From the NCBI RefSeq assembly GCF_000372865.1, contig NZ_KB889965.1, positions 1,137,902 to 1,201,901 of the forward strand: 64,000 nt of DNA. The letters are read 5' to 3'. Of this stretch, positions 24,183 to 33,614 are shown one piece after another. The position numbers were made by a program, and so were the translations under genes. Below the pieces are notes generated by a model that did not search any database, was not told the DNA's origin, and saw only the letters and a program-made list of their open reading frames with translations. This stretch comes from Methylosarcina fibrata AML-C10 (GTDB lineage Bacteria; Pseudomonadota; Gammaproteobacteria; Methylococcales; Methylomonadaceae). Numbering within the stretch: position 1 is the stretch's first letter; each line of letters begins with the position of its first letter.

Positions 24183-26297
24183 CTAAACGATGCGGCACCA
24201 GGCTTCGGGAAACGGCGTGCCGGATTTTTCCGTCATGGCAACGGCGGTGCGCCCTTGTTCGGCCGCCTCGGGCCAGTTGCCCCGCTGTCCGGCGATATTC
24301 GAACGCAGAAGATACAAGAATGAGCTATAGACATTGCTATGCTTCGGCCAACTGCCCCGGCTGGCATCCAAGACCGCTTCGGCTTGGGCGACGTCGCCAC
24401 TGACCAGAAAAAATTGCACCAGGGAGGAATAAAACTGAAAATCCCATAAATGCAGACCGGTACGCTCCGCCATGGCCGTCGCCTTACCGACACACCCCCG
24501 TAAAGCTTCCGGATCGCCAAGACTTAGATGAAAAAATCCTTGCCCAAAAATCTGCCAAACGATGTAACAAAGAGGTGAAAGCGCAGGCGAATCCGAATAA
24601 GCATTCAGCCGATCGCTGATCAAGCGGATTTTATGAAAATCGCCTTGCCAGCCTGCATGGACGATAAGATAAGTACCCAACCCCATCGACTGGTCGAGAC
24701 GATTAACCGGATCGAGCAAATCGGGAGCCCCTTCCTTCCAGTCCTGTACTAAGGAATCCTGAGGTCTGCGCATACAGACGGTACCAAAGGCGCCGGCGGT
24801 GCGCCGTTCGATGTCGGGGGAAGGATAGTCCGGAAACCGCCGCCGCAGCCGTTTGAACTCCTCGATCCAGGGATCTACTGGATAGAAGTCGTCGAATTCG
24901 TTGAAATAGCTTTCCATGAGGCCGGACCAGGAGGAATACAGCCCGGCCGCATCGTCCTGCTTGTCAAACGTGAAATAAGCCCGTTCGAACAGTTTTCGCG
25001 CCTCGACCGGGTTGAGCGGCGACCTCGCCATGCCTTGCCAGAACCGCAGCCAGGGATTCTCGTCAAACGCAGCCGGAAGGGTACCGATCCACTGATCCAG
25101 CGTCCGGTTCCGCCCCGCCGCGAGCAGCGAAGGGGCTTCCCGGAGGATCAGTCCGGCCAGGGCTTCCCAGGCTTCCGCTTCACCGTAGAGCATCGCGGCC
25201 CGGTCGGCCTGTCCCGCTTCGGCCAGCACGTCCCCTGCCCGCTGCTTCAACCGCCGCCATGCGTCCGGTTCGAACAGATCCCGTGCCCGGTCGAGTAAAA
25301 AGGCGCGGAATAGTCCGTGAAATTCATAGACCGGCTCGCCCTCCCCGCGCTGAACCACGAAACAGTTGCGCCGGTGCAGATCGGCCAGCACCGCCGCAAC
25401 TTCCGATTCATCGGTCAATTGCTGTAGCTGAGGCAGCGCCATCACCGGCAACAAGGCGGCGCACGCCAAGCCGCTCCGCACTGCCAAAGAAAAATGCCCG
25501 AACAGCTCGTTGCTGAAGTAGTCGAACAGCAACTGCCGATTTTCGCTCTCTGCCTGCGCATCAGGGAAGTGTTCTTGCTGCTGGGCAAGCAAAAACATGA
25601 AGCCGGCGATCCAGCCCTGGGATTGCTTCAGCGCCTCAGCCACTCGTTCGTCCTCGAACGGGACGGCATGGTGCGATTGCCTTGCCTTCGCGAAGGCCCA
25701 GGCTTCTTCGGCGGTCAGATTGAGCTCGTCGCCGCGCAGGACCGCCAGATCGCCGTGCAAGCGGAGCCTCGCAAAGACCGGCGGCGGCTGCGTCCGGCTC
25801 AAAATCATCAGTCCGACGTCGGCAGGAAGCGACATGGCCAGGTCCCGGACCACCTCGTGCAGCAACCCCTCGGCGGGAACCTGCTCGTAATTGTCCAGGA
25901 CGATCAGGGCCGGCCTTTTCAGCCGTTCGGCGATGGCTTCGGCGTACAGGCGGACGAAGGCGGTCAATCCCGGCAGATACTCCGGAGTCAACAGCGGCAG
26001 GGTTTGACGGCTGCGGGGCGCTATTTGTTCGAGGGCCTGCCGCCAATGGAGAAAGAAACCGGCAAGATCGGCATCGCCGGCGTCGAGCTGATACCAGAGA
26101 TGATCGAGCGCATTCTCCGCCAGATAATGGCTGGCCAGCGTCGTCTTGCCGGAGCCTGGAGGTCCGACCAGCCAAAGGATGCGGCTATGCCGAAGCCGGT
26201 CAAGCCGTTGAAACAGGCGCGGACGCAAAACCGGATGGTTGGCCCCAGGCGAAACGAATTTGGTCGAGAGAAAAGTTCTGTTCGAAGTATGCTTCAT
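24183..26297 (-). CDS. MalT-like AAA/TPR part of a BTAD-type regulator, split by an in-frame TAG
   Basis: A 704-residue frame starting with FLSTKFVSPGANHPVLRPRL and a Walker A WLVGPPGSGKTTLA (about residues 40-54), then the STAND/LuxR-family core LIVLDNYEQV and VGLMILSRTQPPPVFARLRL, and TPR-like helices. It halts at TAG (24183-24185) after EAWCRIV. The frame continues without further stops to 23106, giving a 1064-codon gene with a C-terminal BTAD domain. Proteins of this design are large ligand-responsive activators. The gene lies 37 bp downstream of a TonB-dependent receptor gene. As it stands, the DNA-binding domain would be lost unless TAG is read through. Confidence 0.82.
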   Translation of the reverse strand: MKHTSNRTFLSTKFVSPGANHPVLRPRLFQRLDRLRHSRILWLVGPPGSGKTTLASHYLAENALDHLWYQLDAGDADLAGFFLHWRQALEQIAPRSRQTLPLLTPEYLPGLTAFVRLYAEAIAERLKRPALIVLDNYEQVPAEGLLHEVVRDLAMSLPADVGLMILSRTQPPPVFARLRLHGDLAVLRGDELNLTAEEAWAFAKARQSHHAVPFEDERVAEALKQSQGWIAGFMFLLAQQQEHFPDAQAESENRQLLFDYFSNELFGHFSLAVRSGLACAALLPVMALPQLQQLTDESEVAAVLADLHRRNCFVVQRGEGEPVYEFHGLFRAFLLDRARDLFEPDAWRRLKQRAGDVLAEAGQADRAAMLYGEAEAWEALAGLILREAPSLLAAGRNRTLDQWIGTLPAAFDENPWLRFWQGMARSPLNPVEARKLFERAYFTFDKQDDAAGLYSSWSGLMESYFNEFDDFYPVDPWIEEFKRLRRRFPDYPSPDIERRTAGAFGTVCMRRPQDSLVQDWKEGAPDLLDPVNRLDQSMGLGTYLIVHAGWQGDFHKIRLISDRLNAYSDSPALSPLCYIVWQIFGQGFFHLSLGDPEALRGCVGKATAMAERTGLHLWDFQFYSSLVQFFLVSGDVAQAEAVLDASRGSWPKHSNVYSSFLYLLRSNIAGQRGNWPEAAEQGRTAVAMTEKSGTPFPEAWCRIV

Positions 26298-26334
26298 GAC
26301 TTTGGCTCAATAAGGTCGGTCCGGCTAGGACTGT

Positions 26335-28233
26335 TTAAAAATCCAGTTGAAAACCGCCGTAAACCGCAATACCGGGCATGTCGGTGCTGTAGATCTGCGC
26401 GATGCGGGTGTTCGTAAGATTCTCCCCGCGCAGATAGATCTCGGCTCGGCGCGTGACCGCATAACGGATCGAGGCGTTAATCTGAACCGAATCAGCCACT
26501 GGAAGCGTGTTGCCGGTATCGTTCCAGGTCGAACTGCGCACGACGGCCTCGGTCCACAAAGTCACCGGAAGTTGCGCCAGTTTCTGCTTTCCCCAAATCC
26601 GCGTGGTGTGGGGCGGCCGGAACGGCAGGCGTTTGTCGGTGGTTAAATCGCGGCTGTCGCTGTACGTGTAGCTGAGCCCCGTCTCCAGACGATCGGTCCA
26701 GGCGTATTGCGCATTCCATTCCATGCCTGCGACGTCGGCGTCGGCCACATTGATGGAGATGGGACCCCGGTATGGTTCATAAGCCAGTGTAATGAGGTCG
26801 TCGAAACGCTGGTAGAAACCGTTAACGGCAACCTGCATGCCGGTTACCGGACGCCATTCGATACCCAGGCTGCCGCTGGCCGAACGTTCGGGCGTCAAAT
26901 GGGGGTTGCTGAAGAACAAAAACAGCAGTTCTGTGTAACTGGGCAGGCGGTAGCCGGTTCCGCCCGAAGCGCGCAACGTCAAACCGGGCTTCATGCGCCA
27001 TGCCGCTGCGGCTTTGAATAAAGGGCGGTCGCCGTAGCGATCGAAATGCTCCATGCGCATGCCGACTTCTCCGCTGAGATTGCCGTACTGGCCTTGAGTA
27101 TCGATAAAACCTGCGGCCAGCGTCCTTTCTTGATTAAAGCTTGCGGGTATCATCTGATTGAAGCCTAAAGATGACGAGGTTCCCTGTTCCTGCCGGGCCT
27201 CCCCTCCCCAGACGACATGCCATCGAATTTTCTTCCGGGTCTCTTCGACGAGGGTGTGTTGATTACGCCAGTTGGCTAAAAAAAGCCGGGTCAACATGGT
27301 GTTCTGCAAAGGGCCTGTATTCACATCCGTCGCCAATTGAGTAAAGCCCAGTTGCAAGCGGCTATTCCAATCGGACGATACCCGATAATTCAGGCTGCTC
27401 TGGGTCAGCCAGGTTTCTTCCTTGGCATGACTATGGCTGTCGTCCTGTAAAGCGATCCGGCCCTGATCGTCGATGCCGAATTTGTCGGTACCGATGCCGG
27501 AGTTCCGGTACAACATCGACCCCTGCCAGTTCAGACGCGCCGTGAGATCGGACGAAAAGCGCAGGATGCCCTGGGTAAAATGCGAAGGCTCGCGCTCCGG
27601 ATTGCCGGCGGCATTGGCCAGATGGGCGCCGTCGAAGGCATCGCCCCGACTCAGCGTTGCGGTCAGCCGGCCTGCGTTTCCGGCAAGGCCGCCTTGCAGA
27701 GTTTCCCGAAGAATGCCGAAGCTGCCGCCTTCCACGGAAAGCCTGCCGCCAGTTTCCAGGCGTTCTTGAGTGTAAAGGCGAAGCGCTCCACCCAGGGACT
27801 GGAACGGATAATAGGCGGCTCCGGGTCCCCGTTCGATTTCCGCCCGCCCGATGGCCTCGACGGGCAAGGTATCCAGATTGAAAAATCCGGGAATCGACAG
27901 CAGCAATGGAACATCGTCCAGAGTGATTAGCCCCTGCCCTCCGGCGCCGCGTATGTATAACGATCCGACTTGTCCGAAACCTCCGATTTTGTTCGAAGTC
28001 AATCCGGAAAAGCCTTGCAGAACGTCGGTCATACTGCGTTCATGAGCGACGGCAAGTTCTTCTTCCTCCAGGATTTCGGGATCATTGACGAGCTGTTCCA
28101 GCGGTGCCGGAGCTGGAGTTACCGTCAAGGCAGGCAGATATTCCAGAGCGCTAGCCGTTCGAATGGGAACGTAAAAAATAATGCCGATCAGGAAAAATAG
28201 CCATGAATTTCTTGAAAACCAAGGCGTCCTCAT
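26335..28233 (-). CDS. TonB-dependent outer-membrane receptor
   Basis: A 632-residue receptor. The signal peptide (FFLIGIIFYVPIRTASA) is followed by a TonB-box-like LPALTVTPAP, a plug domain (about residues 60-165: MTDVLQGFSGLTSNKIGG, VGSLYIRGAGGQGLITLDDV, VEAIGRAEIERGPGAAYYPF), and a 22-strand-type barrel ending in GGFQLDF, with the terminal aromatic residue needed for barrel insertion. The overall size is like BtuB and other vitamin or small-siderophore receptors, but the substrate cannot be told from sequence. It is probably co-transcribed with the MalT/BTAD-type gene 37 bp downstream, which may sense the imported compound (inference). Confidence 0.9.
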   Translation of the reverse strand: MRTPWFSRNSWLFFLIGIIFYVPIRTASALEYLPALTVTPAPAPLEQLVNDPEILEEEELAVAHERSMTDVLQGFSGLTSNKIGGFGQVGSLYIRGAGGQGLITLDDVPLLLSIPGFFNLDTLPVEAIGRAEIERGPGAAYYPFQSLGGALRLYTQERLETGGRLSVEGGSFGILRETLQGGLAGNAGRLTATLSRGDAFDGAHLANAAGNPEREPSHFTQGILRFSSDLTARLNWQGSMLYRNSGIGTDKFGIDDQGRIALQDDSHSHAKEETWLTQSSLNYRVSSDWNSRLQLGFTQLATDVNTGPLQNTMLTRLFLANWRNQHTLVEETRKKIRWHVVWGGEARQEQGTSSSLGFNQMIPASFNQERTLAAGFIDTQGQYGNLSGEVGMRMEHFDRYGDRPLFKAAAAWRMKPGLTLRASGGTGYRLPSYTELLFLFFSNPHLTPERSASGSLGIEWRPVTGMQVAVNGFYQRFDDLITLAYEPYRGPISINVADADVAGMEWNAQYAWTDRLETGLSYTYSDSRDLTTDKRLPFRPPHTTRIWGKQKLAQLPVTLWTEAVVRSSTWNDTGNTLPVADSVQINASIRYAVTRRAEIYLRGENLTNTRIAQIYSTDMPGIAVYGGFQLDF

Positions 28234-28669
28234 AAATTACCCCAGCGAAAATTTATAATTATTGTAGTGCTGGCCGTTGTGATTCGGCACGGATACATCC
28301 GATTACCGCCTTTGCCTCCGGGCCTTTTCGCCTCAAGAAAAAGTATAGTAGCCAAACTGTAGCACCGGCAGTATATCAAGCGCTGAAGATATTGCCTATT
28401 CTTGGCCGAGAGTTGTACGGCTGAGAGAAAAGCTATCGGGAATATTGAGCAAATATGCAACTATTTTTTGAGGTGATCGTCAATCTTTATACATGGGTCC
28501 GTTTTTAAACGATCGGAAGCTCCGGTTGACCATCAGAAAAAACCGGGGAAATCATGCCGCTTCAATAAAGGGATGGATTGGGCAGATTCCTCCTCTCGGC
28601 ATGACACGTTTCGGATAAAGTAACAGGTCTTTTTCAGATATTTTGGAGTATCAGAGTCCGGGGTTCATC
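28234..28669. other. intergenic region between divergent receptor and DUF502 genes
   Basis: About 430 bp with no gene seen. The minus-strand leader of the TonB receptor is about 200 bp long and has GC-rich runs (for example GGCCCGGAGGCAAAGGCGG) that could fold, but I could not match a known riboswitch consensus (no B12 box, no GEMM core). Confidence 0.4.
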
Positions 28670-29284
28670 ATGCTCAATCAAATCAAATTGATTCTGAAAT
28701 ATTTTCTTGTCGGTATACTGGCGATCATTCCGGCAGTGATCGTTATTCAGGTTCTACTATTATTAGCAGTTCTTCTCAGGGGTTTTTATCGCTATATTTA
28801 CGACTATTTCGACAGCACTTTTCTTACTCTTATGGCATTGACGAGTTTTTTTGCTGCCATTACTTATATCGGCTATCGCATCTCCAGGTTCGAACGGGTA
28901 AAAATGCTGCATCAGATAGAGCGATTGTTCAACAGCATTCCGATGATCCGGACGATTTACCGGATTAGCAAGAAACTGGCCAATCTGCTGGGCGGCAAGG
29001 AAAAGAGCATGGTCAAGGAAATCGTCATGATCGAGTATCCGAAAGAAGGCATATGGACGCCGGCCTATGTCACCAACAAGGCGGGCGACATGCTGATCGT
29101 CTACGTGCCTACCTCTCCCAATCCCACTTCGGGATTTACCGTCGCCGTGCATCGTTCGAAGGTCCGACCTTCGGTGATGGACCTGGAAGCGGTGACCAGT
29201 TTCATCGTCAGCGTCGGCGTTGATCTGAGTCAGAAAGAGGAATTCGAAAGGCTCGCCGATTTGAATCCGGCCGGCAATAAATAA
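28670..29284 (+). CDS. DUF502 family membrane protein
   Basis: A 204-residue inner-membrane protein. Two transmembrane helices lie at about residues 8-40 (YFLVGILAIIPAVIVIQVLL) and 55-75 (LTLMALTSFFAAITYIGYRI), followed by a soluble domain with RLFNSIPMIRTIYRISKKLA and IVYVPTSPNPTSGFTVAVH, the hallmarks of DUF502. In other bacteria the family is linked to membrane trafficking or regulation, without a defined reaction. I chose ATG at 28670 (MLNQIKLIL); TTG at 28643 is an alternative. A strong terminator follows directly. Confidence 0.85.
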   Translation: MLNQIKLILKYFLVGILAIIPAVIVIQVLLLLAVLLRGFYRYIYDYFDSTFLTLMALTSFFAAITYIGYRISRFERVKMLHQIERLFNSIPMIRTIYRISKKLANLLGGKEKSMVKEIVMIEYPKEGIWTPAYVTNKAGDMLIVYVPTSPNPTSGFTVAVHRSKVRPSVMDLEAVTSFIVSVGVDLSQKEEFERLADLNPAGNK

Positions 29285-29314
29285 AAAAGCCCGGCTTGGG
29301 GCCGGGCTTTTTTT
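29284..29314. terminator. rho-independent terminator
   Basis: GCCCGGC (29289-29295) pairs with GCCGGGC (29301-29307) around a short TTGGG loop, flanked by A6 on the left and T7 on the right. The symmetry suits termination of both the DUF502 gene and the convergent pilE gene. Confidence 0.93.
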
Positions 29315-29381
29315 GTCGAACAGATACGGCGTTTTCATTATCCGAAGATAAATTTCATGAGGTCCAGTGAAGTCAGGAAGG

Positions 29382-29861
29382 CTATTCCCAACTGTCCTCG
29401 CCGCTGTCCGAAACATCACCGTCATTATTTTTATCCCAATTGCGCACTCCGGTGTGGGTTAATTGAAGAAACCCGTCGCCGGCTTGGGCATTGATCGGCG
29501 TGGCTATCAACGTATAGGAACTGCCGTCCGCATCGTCAATGGTCAAATCGTAATACTTGGTCGCACCGTCGATCGGACTTTGCGCAGGATAGATCGAAGG
29601 AGAACCGGAGTCGCTGTTGCCCCCATCGCCGCAGGTATCGGAGCCTCCGGCTCCGGCGGCATTGCAATAGCTGTTGGTTTCGGTGTAGCGCCGTTCCATG
29701 GCGTTGGCCAATCCCAATAAAGCCACGGTGGCATCGGCTCTTCTGGATTTTTTCACATGATTGACATAGCTGGGATAGGCGATACCGGCAAGAATGCCCA
29801 CGATGGCAACGGCTATCATCAGCTCGATCAAAGTAAAGCCTTTCATCTTTTGTAATGTCAT
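29382..29861 (-). CDS. pilE: type IV pilin PilE-like
   Basis: A 159-residue prepilin. A short leader (MTLQKMKG) precedes FTLIELMIAVAIVGILAGIA, the type III signal/N-methylation site with conserved E5. The globular part has YVNHVKKSRRADATVALLGL and MERRYTETNSYC, typical of PilE minor pilins. Two Cys (C in NSYCN and DTCGDG) may form the D-region loop. The acidic tail WDKNNDGDVSDSGEDSWE resembles a calcium-binding EF-hand or dockerin loop. ATG at 29861 follows AAAGGAAAA. It is the last gene of fimT-pilV-pilW-pilX-pilY1-pilE, 16 bp after pilY1. Confidence 0.92.
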   Translation of the reverse strand: MTLQKMKGFTLIELMIAVAIVGILAGIAYPSYVNHVKKSRRADATVALLGLANAMERRYTETNSYCNAAGAGGSDTCGDGGNSDSGSPSIYPAQSPIDGATKYYDLTIDDADGSSYTLIATPINAQAGDGFLQLTHTGVRNWDKNNDGDVSDSGEDSWE

Positions 29862-29877
29862 TTTTTGTTTTCCTTTA

Positions 29878-32800
29878 TCAGCGTAGCTGTCTCCAGGAGA
29901 TGCGCTTGCCCGAGAGCACGCCTCCGCCACCACCGCCGCCGCTGTCGTCGGTAGGCGCCGATTCTTTCACCGTCATCATACCGCTGTTACTGCCGCTGGC
30001 GTATTTGCAATCCAGGCCTTTTTCGCAGGATATGATCGCCGGCGTTTTAATGATGCCCACGGTGGATTTCAAACCGGAAGCGGCTACCGGCGAACCATCC
30101 AATGAAACAAGATCGGCATCATTGACTCGGCCGTCTCCGTTCAGATCGAACGGCGTTCCGCCCAAGCGAGACCCGGTGTGCTGATCCAGTTCCATCAGCC
30201 AGCTCGTTCCTCCCGGAGAGCAGGTGGTGGTGATTGGAATCAGGGTGGTAAAGATCACCCGGTCGTTGCGCAGCACCGGCGTGCTGACGGCACGTTCGCC
30301 TTGGCCTACGCCTCCCGGCGGGACTAGATCCAGAAACCATCCTTTCCTATGAGTATTGGCGGTGCACGGCGCGGTTGTAGTGCTGGGAACCGTGCCGTCA
30401 TAGCTCACTTCGCATTGAGAAGTCACACGGATATCGCCGGAAGTCGTACTTCCGTCGGAAAGGGTAATGGTACCCGTGCTGCCTTCGAATTCAATGGCTT
30501 GCTCCTGGAGCTGACTGCGCCCTGAAACCACACCGTTGCAGCCGTCGGAGCTGGTTTTATCGCAAACGTCCCAGATCGCGTAAAAAGACTGGATCTGGGG
30601 ATTCGCCGGGACGACATTGTCGTTTGTTTGAAAATATGCGCCGGTTCCGAAATAGATCATGACGCCCGAGGTCTGCCCGGTCCCCTTCGCCTTGCTGACC
30701 GCCGGTTTGGCGGTAATCGGCTGCCTTTCGGGAGGCGTTGCATTATCTTCGGCGATGAACAAAGGCTGTCCGCCGTATGCGACGCCCCAATCGGACACCA
30801 GATTGCTGCTCACATCGAATTTCCATAGATTGCCGTTGAGATCGCCCGCATAGATATAGTCAACGATATAGTCCTCGTCAGTATCGATGGCTACCGGGCT
30901 GGAAAGACCGTTGCTGCCGCCGGTTGCCGCCGTGATCTTCTTGATCAGGGTGCCGGTTTTGATGTCGAAAATATACAGGACGGCATTGCCTGTCGTGCTG
31001 TGATAACCGTTGGCGACAATGGCCGCCCATTGGCCGTTGGCCATGCGCACGACGCTGGCTTGGGTCATGGTATAACCCAAATCGGCATCTTCCCGGCTGG
31101 AATATTCCCATAGCACCTTATTCGCATCAAACTGATCCGGGTCGGTGATATCCAGGGCAAAGACACTTCGGCCTCCTGTGCCCGAAGCCATCCCCGTCGG
31201 CCCCGAGACCGCGGTTGTGCTGCCTGCGCCCATGCTGCCGACCAACACGGTATGCCAGGCTCCGTCATAATACACATCGCCTGCTTGCGGAGAGCCGTCG
31301 ACAAGGTATTTATGCGTATAATTGGGATTCGTTAGCGTAGTCATCTCGGCAGAGATCGCGGCATTGGGAACAAAAGCGAAAATCTCCTTGCCGCCTTCGG
31401 CAGTCAGCCCCGCATCGAAGCCGTGCAGCATGCCGTCGTTTGCCCCGATATAAATCATAGACCTGCGGGAAACGCCGATAAAGGCCGAGTAACTCGAACC
31501 TTCCGCGCCGGGAAGAGCCCGGTAGCCTTTATCTTCCTGGGATATGTACAGAGGATCGGAGTTGACTATGTCTCCCAAGGAATTCGTGCGATTGCGGTAT
31601 TCGCCGCCATTCGCCACGGTATCGTCGTTGGAGCCGCGCAGATAATCGAGAACCGGACTGCTTGACGATGCGGCATGCGCGGAATCCAGGACCGTCTTTT
31701 GGGTATTGTTCAAATGACTCCAGAGAAACTCGATTCCTTTGCCGGAAGTCGCGGCTTGAGGATTATAAGTATAAATATCGCGAGCTATCGCCGGAGGAAT
31801 ACCGGTCGCGGAATCCCATTGCTCGCTGCCGATATCGCCGGCGTCGATTTTGCCGTTGCCGTTGACGTCCTCTCCCGAATCCAGTTCGCCATTGCCGTTG
31901 GTGTCTTCGGTCGTCAACCTGAACGCAAGAATATGGCCGCCCCAGTCGGTACTGTTGAAAGTCGCCTGATAAATCAGCGTGTCGGTTTGAAACTGCGTGG
32001 AATTGGTGGCCACCGACGAGGACGAAGCCGACTGTTCGGTAATGGTGTTGAACGCGCTGACAAGGCTGGCGCTGAGCTCCGAGGCGCTGCCGGCAAAATA
32101 GAATTTGCCGCCGCCCTGAACGGCAGCGTCCTTGAGCAGCGGATTGACGCCGGGAAGCGTGGGATTGATCGCATCGTCGGCCATACCGATCGTGTAGGTC
32201 GTGACGTTGTTTTTCAACCCGTTCGTTTTGGTCAGGTCCGGCCTCAGATCCATCTCGTAGAGGGCTTGCGTGACATCGTCGAAATAGTCGGTGCCGTTGC
32301 TCGACTCGTAGGTGTAACCCGGCTTTTTGTCGTACGACCCGCACGCCGGCGAAGCGCTAATACAATCCCCGTCGTAATCCTGAAGATAAGTGCTGATGGT
32401 TTTATCCTGAGTCGGCTGACCGTCGGTGATCATTACGGAAAAGCTTTTCTGGCAACTGTATTCAATGGGCGGCGTGGAATAGGTAGGTTCGCCTGCAATG
32501 GTGGTCCGGCCGGTCCAGTTAGTGCCGTCATCGAGATTTTTCGGAAAAACGGAACTGACCGATTGCGAGGATTCATTGCTTTGATCCGGATGCAAGGTCA
32601 GGCTGCCCGTATAGCCGGTCGCGAAATAACGGCCGATGTCTGCCGCAGTTTCCGCCAGTGGGGTCCAACTGGTGGCGGTCAAGGCACTGATTCGGTTTTT
32701 GATATTGCTTTTTTTAGTATCGGTCAGGTCGTCTATGACTTCTAACAGCTTGCCGCCTTTGGTGTCGTCAGGGCTGGAAGTAGTCACGCCGAATGTAGCC

Positions 32801-33477
32801 AAACCAAGGCGAACGTCATCGTTGAGCGAATCAACCAGCGAAGCCGCTGCGTCTTTGGCGATTTGAAGCCGGGTTTGAGTGGTTCCTTTTTTGACCAGCT
32901 CGTTATTGTAGTACCAGTTGAGATAATTGGCCCGCTCGGCATCGGTATCGGCGTCGGCAGGCACGGAAACGCCGGAAACCGTATAGGCTAAATTATCGGC
33001 AAAACACAGAGTCCCTGTTGTTTTGTCACTTCCGCTGCCGGTTACGTTACCGAAAAAATCGGTCGGAATCGTGGCATTGTAGGTTTTCGGCGTTGCTACG
33101 GTTACTGTGCACTGGCTTTTCTTCTTACTCCAGTTACCTCCGGCCGCTTCGCACTTTGTTTTGGTATTGAGGGAAGAATCGACTTTTGAAGTGGGAGTAG
33201 TGGCCGCCAGAGCATTCGTATTGCAATTGACGGTTGATAAATAATGTATTGCCGGATCGTAAGCCGTTCCCTCGGCAGTGATCGTCACGTTTTCCTTCAT
33301 CGACCCGGAATTGTCCACCATCAGCAGGACGTTGGGTTTTACCGTCGTGGTCAGAAACAGCGGCGTTTGCGCCACCGTGCCCGCTTCCGCGAGGGTATTG
33401 GAGAACAGCAAACACAGCGTAAGAGTAAGGATCGGAGAACCGGAATCGGATTGGCAGTTTCTATGGGTATGTTTCAT
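29878..33477 (-). CDS. pilY1: PilY1/PilC type IV pilus tip-associated protein
   Basis: A 1199-residue exported protein. After a signal peptide comes a von Willebrand A-like domain with the MIDAS motif KPNVLLMVDNSGSMKEN (DxSxS). The C-terminal half is the PilY1 beta-propeller (GANDGMLHGFDAGL, VGSMGAGSTT, FALDITDPDQF, YAGDLNGNLWKFDVSSN). Calcium-type loops occur at DTNGNGELDSGED and DVNGNGKIDAGD (near residue 530), in the propeller (DTDEDYIVDY) and near the end (DLNGDGRVNDADL). PilY1 primes pilus assembly with minor pilins and acts in adhesion and surface sensing; retraction control depends on calcium. The C-terminus is Gly-rich (DDSGGGGGGGVLSG). Confidence 0.94.
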   Translation of the reverse strand: MKHTHRNCQSDSGSPILTLTLCLLFSNTLAEAGTVAQTPLFLTTTVKPNVLLMVDNSGSMKENVTITAEGTAYDPAIHYLSTVNCNTNALAATTPTSKVDSSLNTKTKCEAAGGNWSKKKSQCTVTVATPKTYNATIPTDFFGNVTGSGSDKTTGTLCFADNLAYTVSGVSVPADADTDAERANYLNWYYNNELVKKGTTQTRLQIAKDAAASLVDSLNDDVRLGLATFGVTTSSPDDTKGGKLLEVIDDLTDTKKSNIKNRISALTATSWTPLAETAADIGRYFATGYTGSLTLHPDQSNESSQSVSSVFPKNLDDGTNWTGRTTIAGEPTYSTPPIEYSCQKSFSVMITDGQPTQDKTISTYLQDYDGDCISASPACGSYDKKPGYTYESSNGTDYFDDVTQALYEMDLRPDLTKTNGLKNNVTTYTIGMADDAINPTLPGVNPLLKDAAVQGGGKFYFAGSASELSASLVSAFNTITEQSASSSSVATNSTQFQTDTLIYQATFNSTDWGGHILAFRLTTEDTNGNGELDSGEDVNGNGKIDAGDIGSEQWDSATGIPPAIARDIYTYNPQAATSGKGIEFLWSHLNNTQKTVLDSAHAASSSSPVLDYLRGSNDDTVANGGEYRNRTNSLGDIVNSDPLYISQEDKGYRALPGAEGSSYSAFIGVSRRSMIYIGANDGMLHGFDAGLTAEGGKEIFAFVPNAAISAEMTTLTNPNYTHKYLVDGSPQAGDVYYDGAWHTVLVGSMGAGSTTAVSGPTGMASGTGGRSVFALDITDPDQFDANKVLWEYSSREDADLGYTMTQASVVRMANGQWAAIVANGYHSTTGNAVLYIFDIKTGTLIKKITAATGGSNGLSSPVAIDTDEDYIVDYIYAGDLNGNLWKFDVSSNLVSDWGVAYGGQPLFIAEDNATPPERQPITAKPAVSKAKGTGQTSGVMIYFGTGAYFQTNDNVVPANPQIQSFYAIWDVCDKTSSDGCNGVVSGRSQLQEQAIEFEGSTGTITLSDGSTTSGDIRVTSQCEVSYDGTVPSTTTAPCTANTHRKGWFLDLVPPGGVGQGERAVSTPVLRNDRVIFTTLIPITTTCSPGGTSWLMELDQHTGSRLGGTPFDLNGDGRVNDADLVSLDGSPVAASGLKSTVGIIKTPAIISCEKGLDCKYASGSNSGMMTVKESAPTDDSGGGGGGGVLSGKRISWRQLR

Positions 33478-33614
33478 ACGGTCTCCACGATGTGATCAGT
33501 TTTTACGGCTTTAGGCTTCGCAGTATAAAAGACGAAATATGTCAAAGTTAAAATAACGTCTTCATGGGTTATGAGCCGGTTGGTTAGTCGATTAACGATG
33601 ACTGAAGCGTGTGT

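Noticed and set aside
28234-28500. Possible riboswitch in the TonB-receptor leader
   Set aside because: A GC-rich stretch can fold, but no B12 box, GEMM core or other consensus I know is present.
31675-32745. 356-codon plus-strand open frame
   Set aside because: Lies within and antisense to pilY1; no family features.
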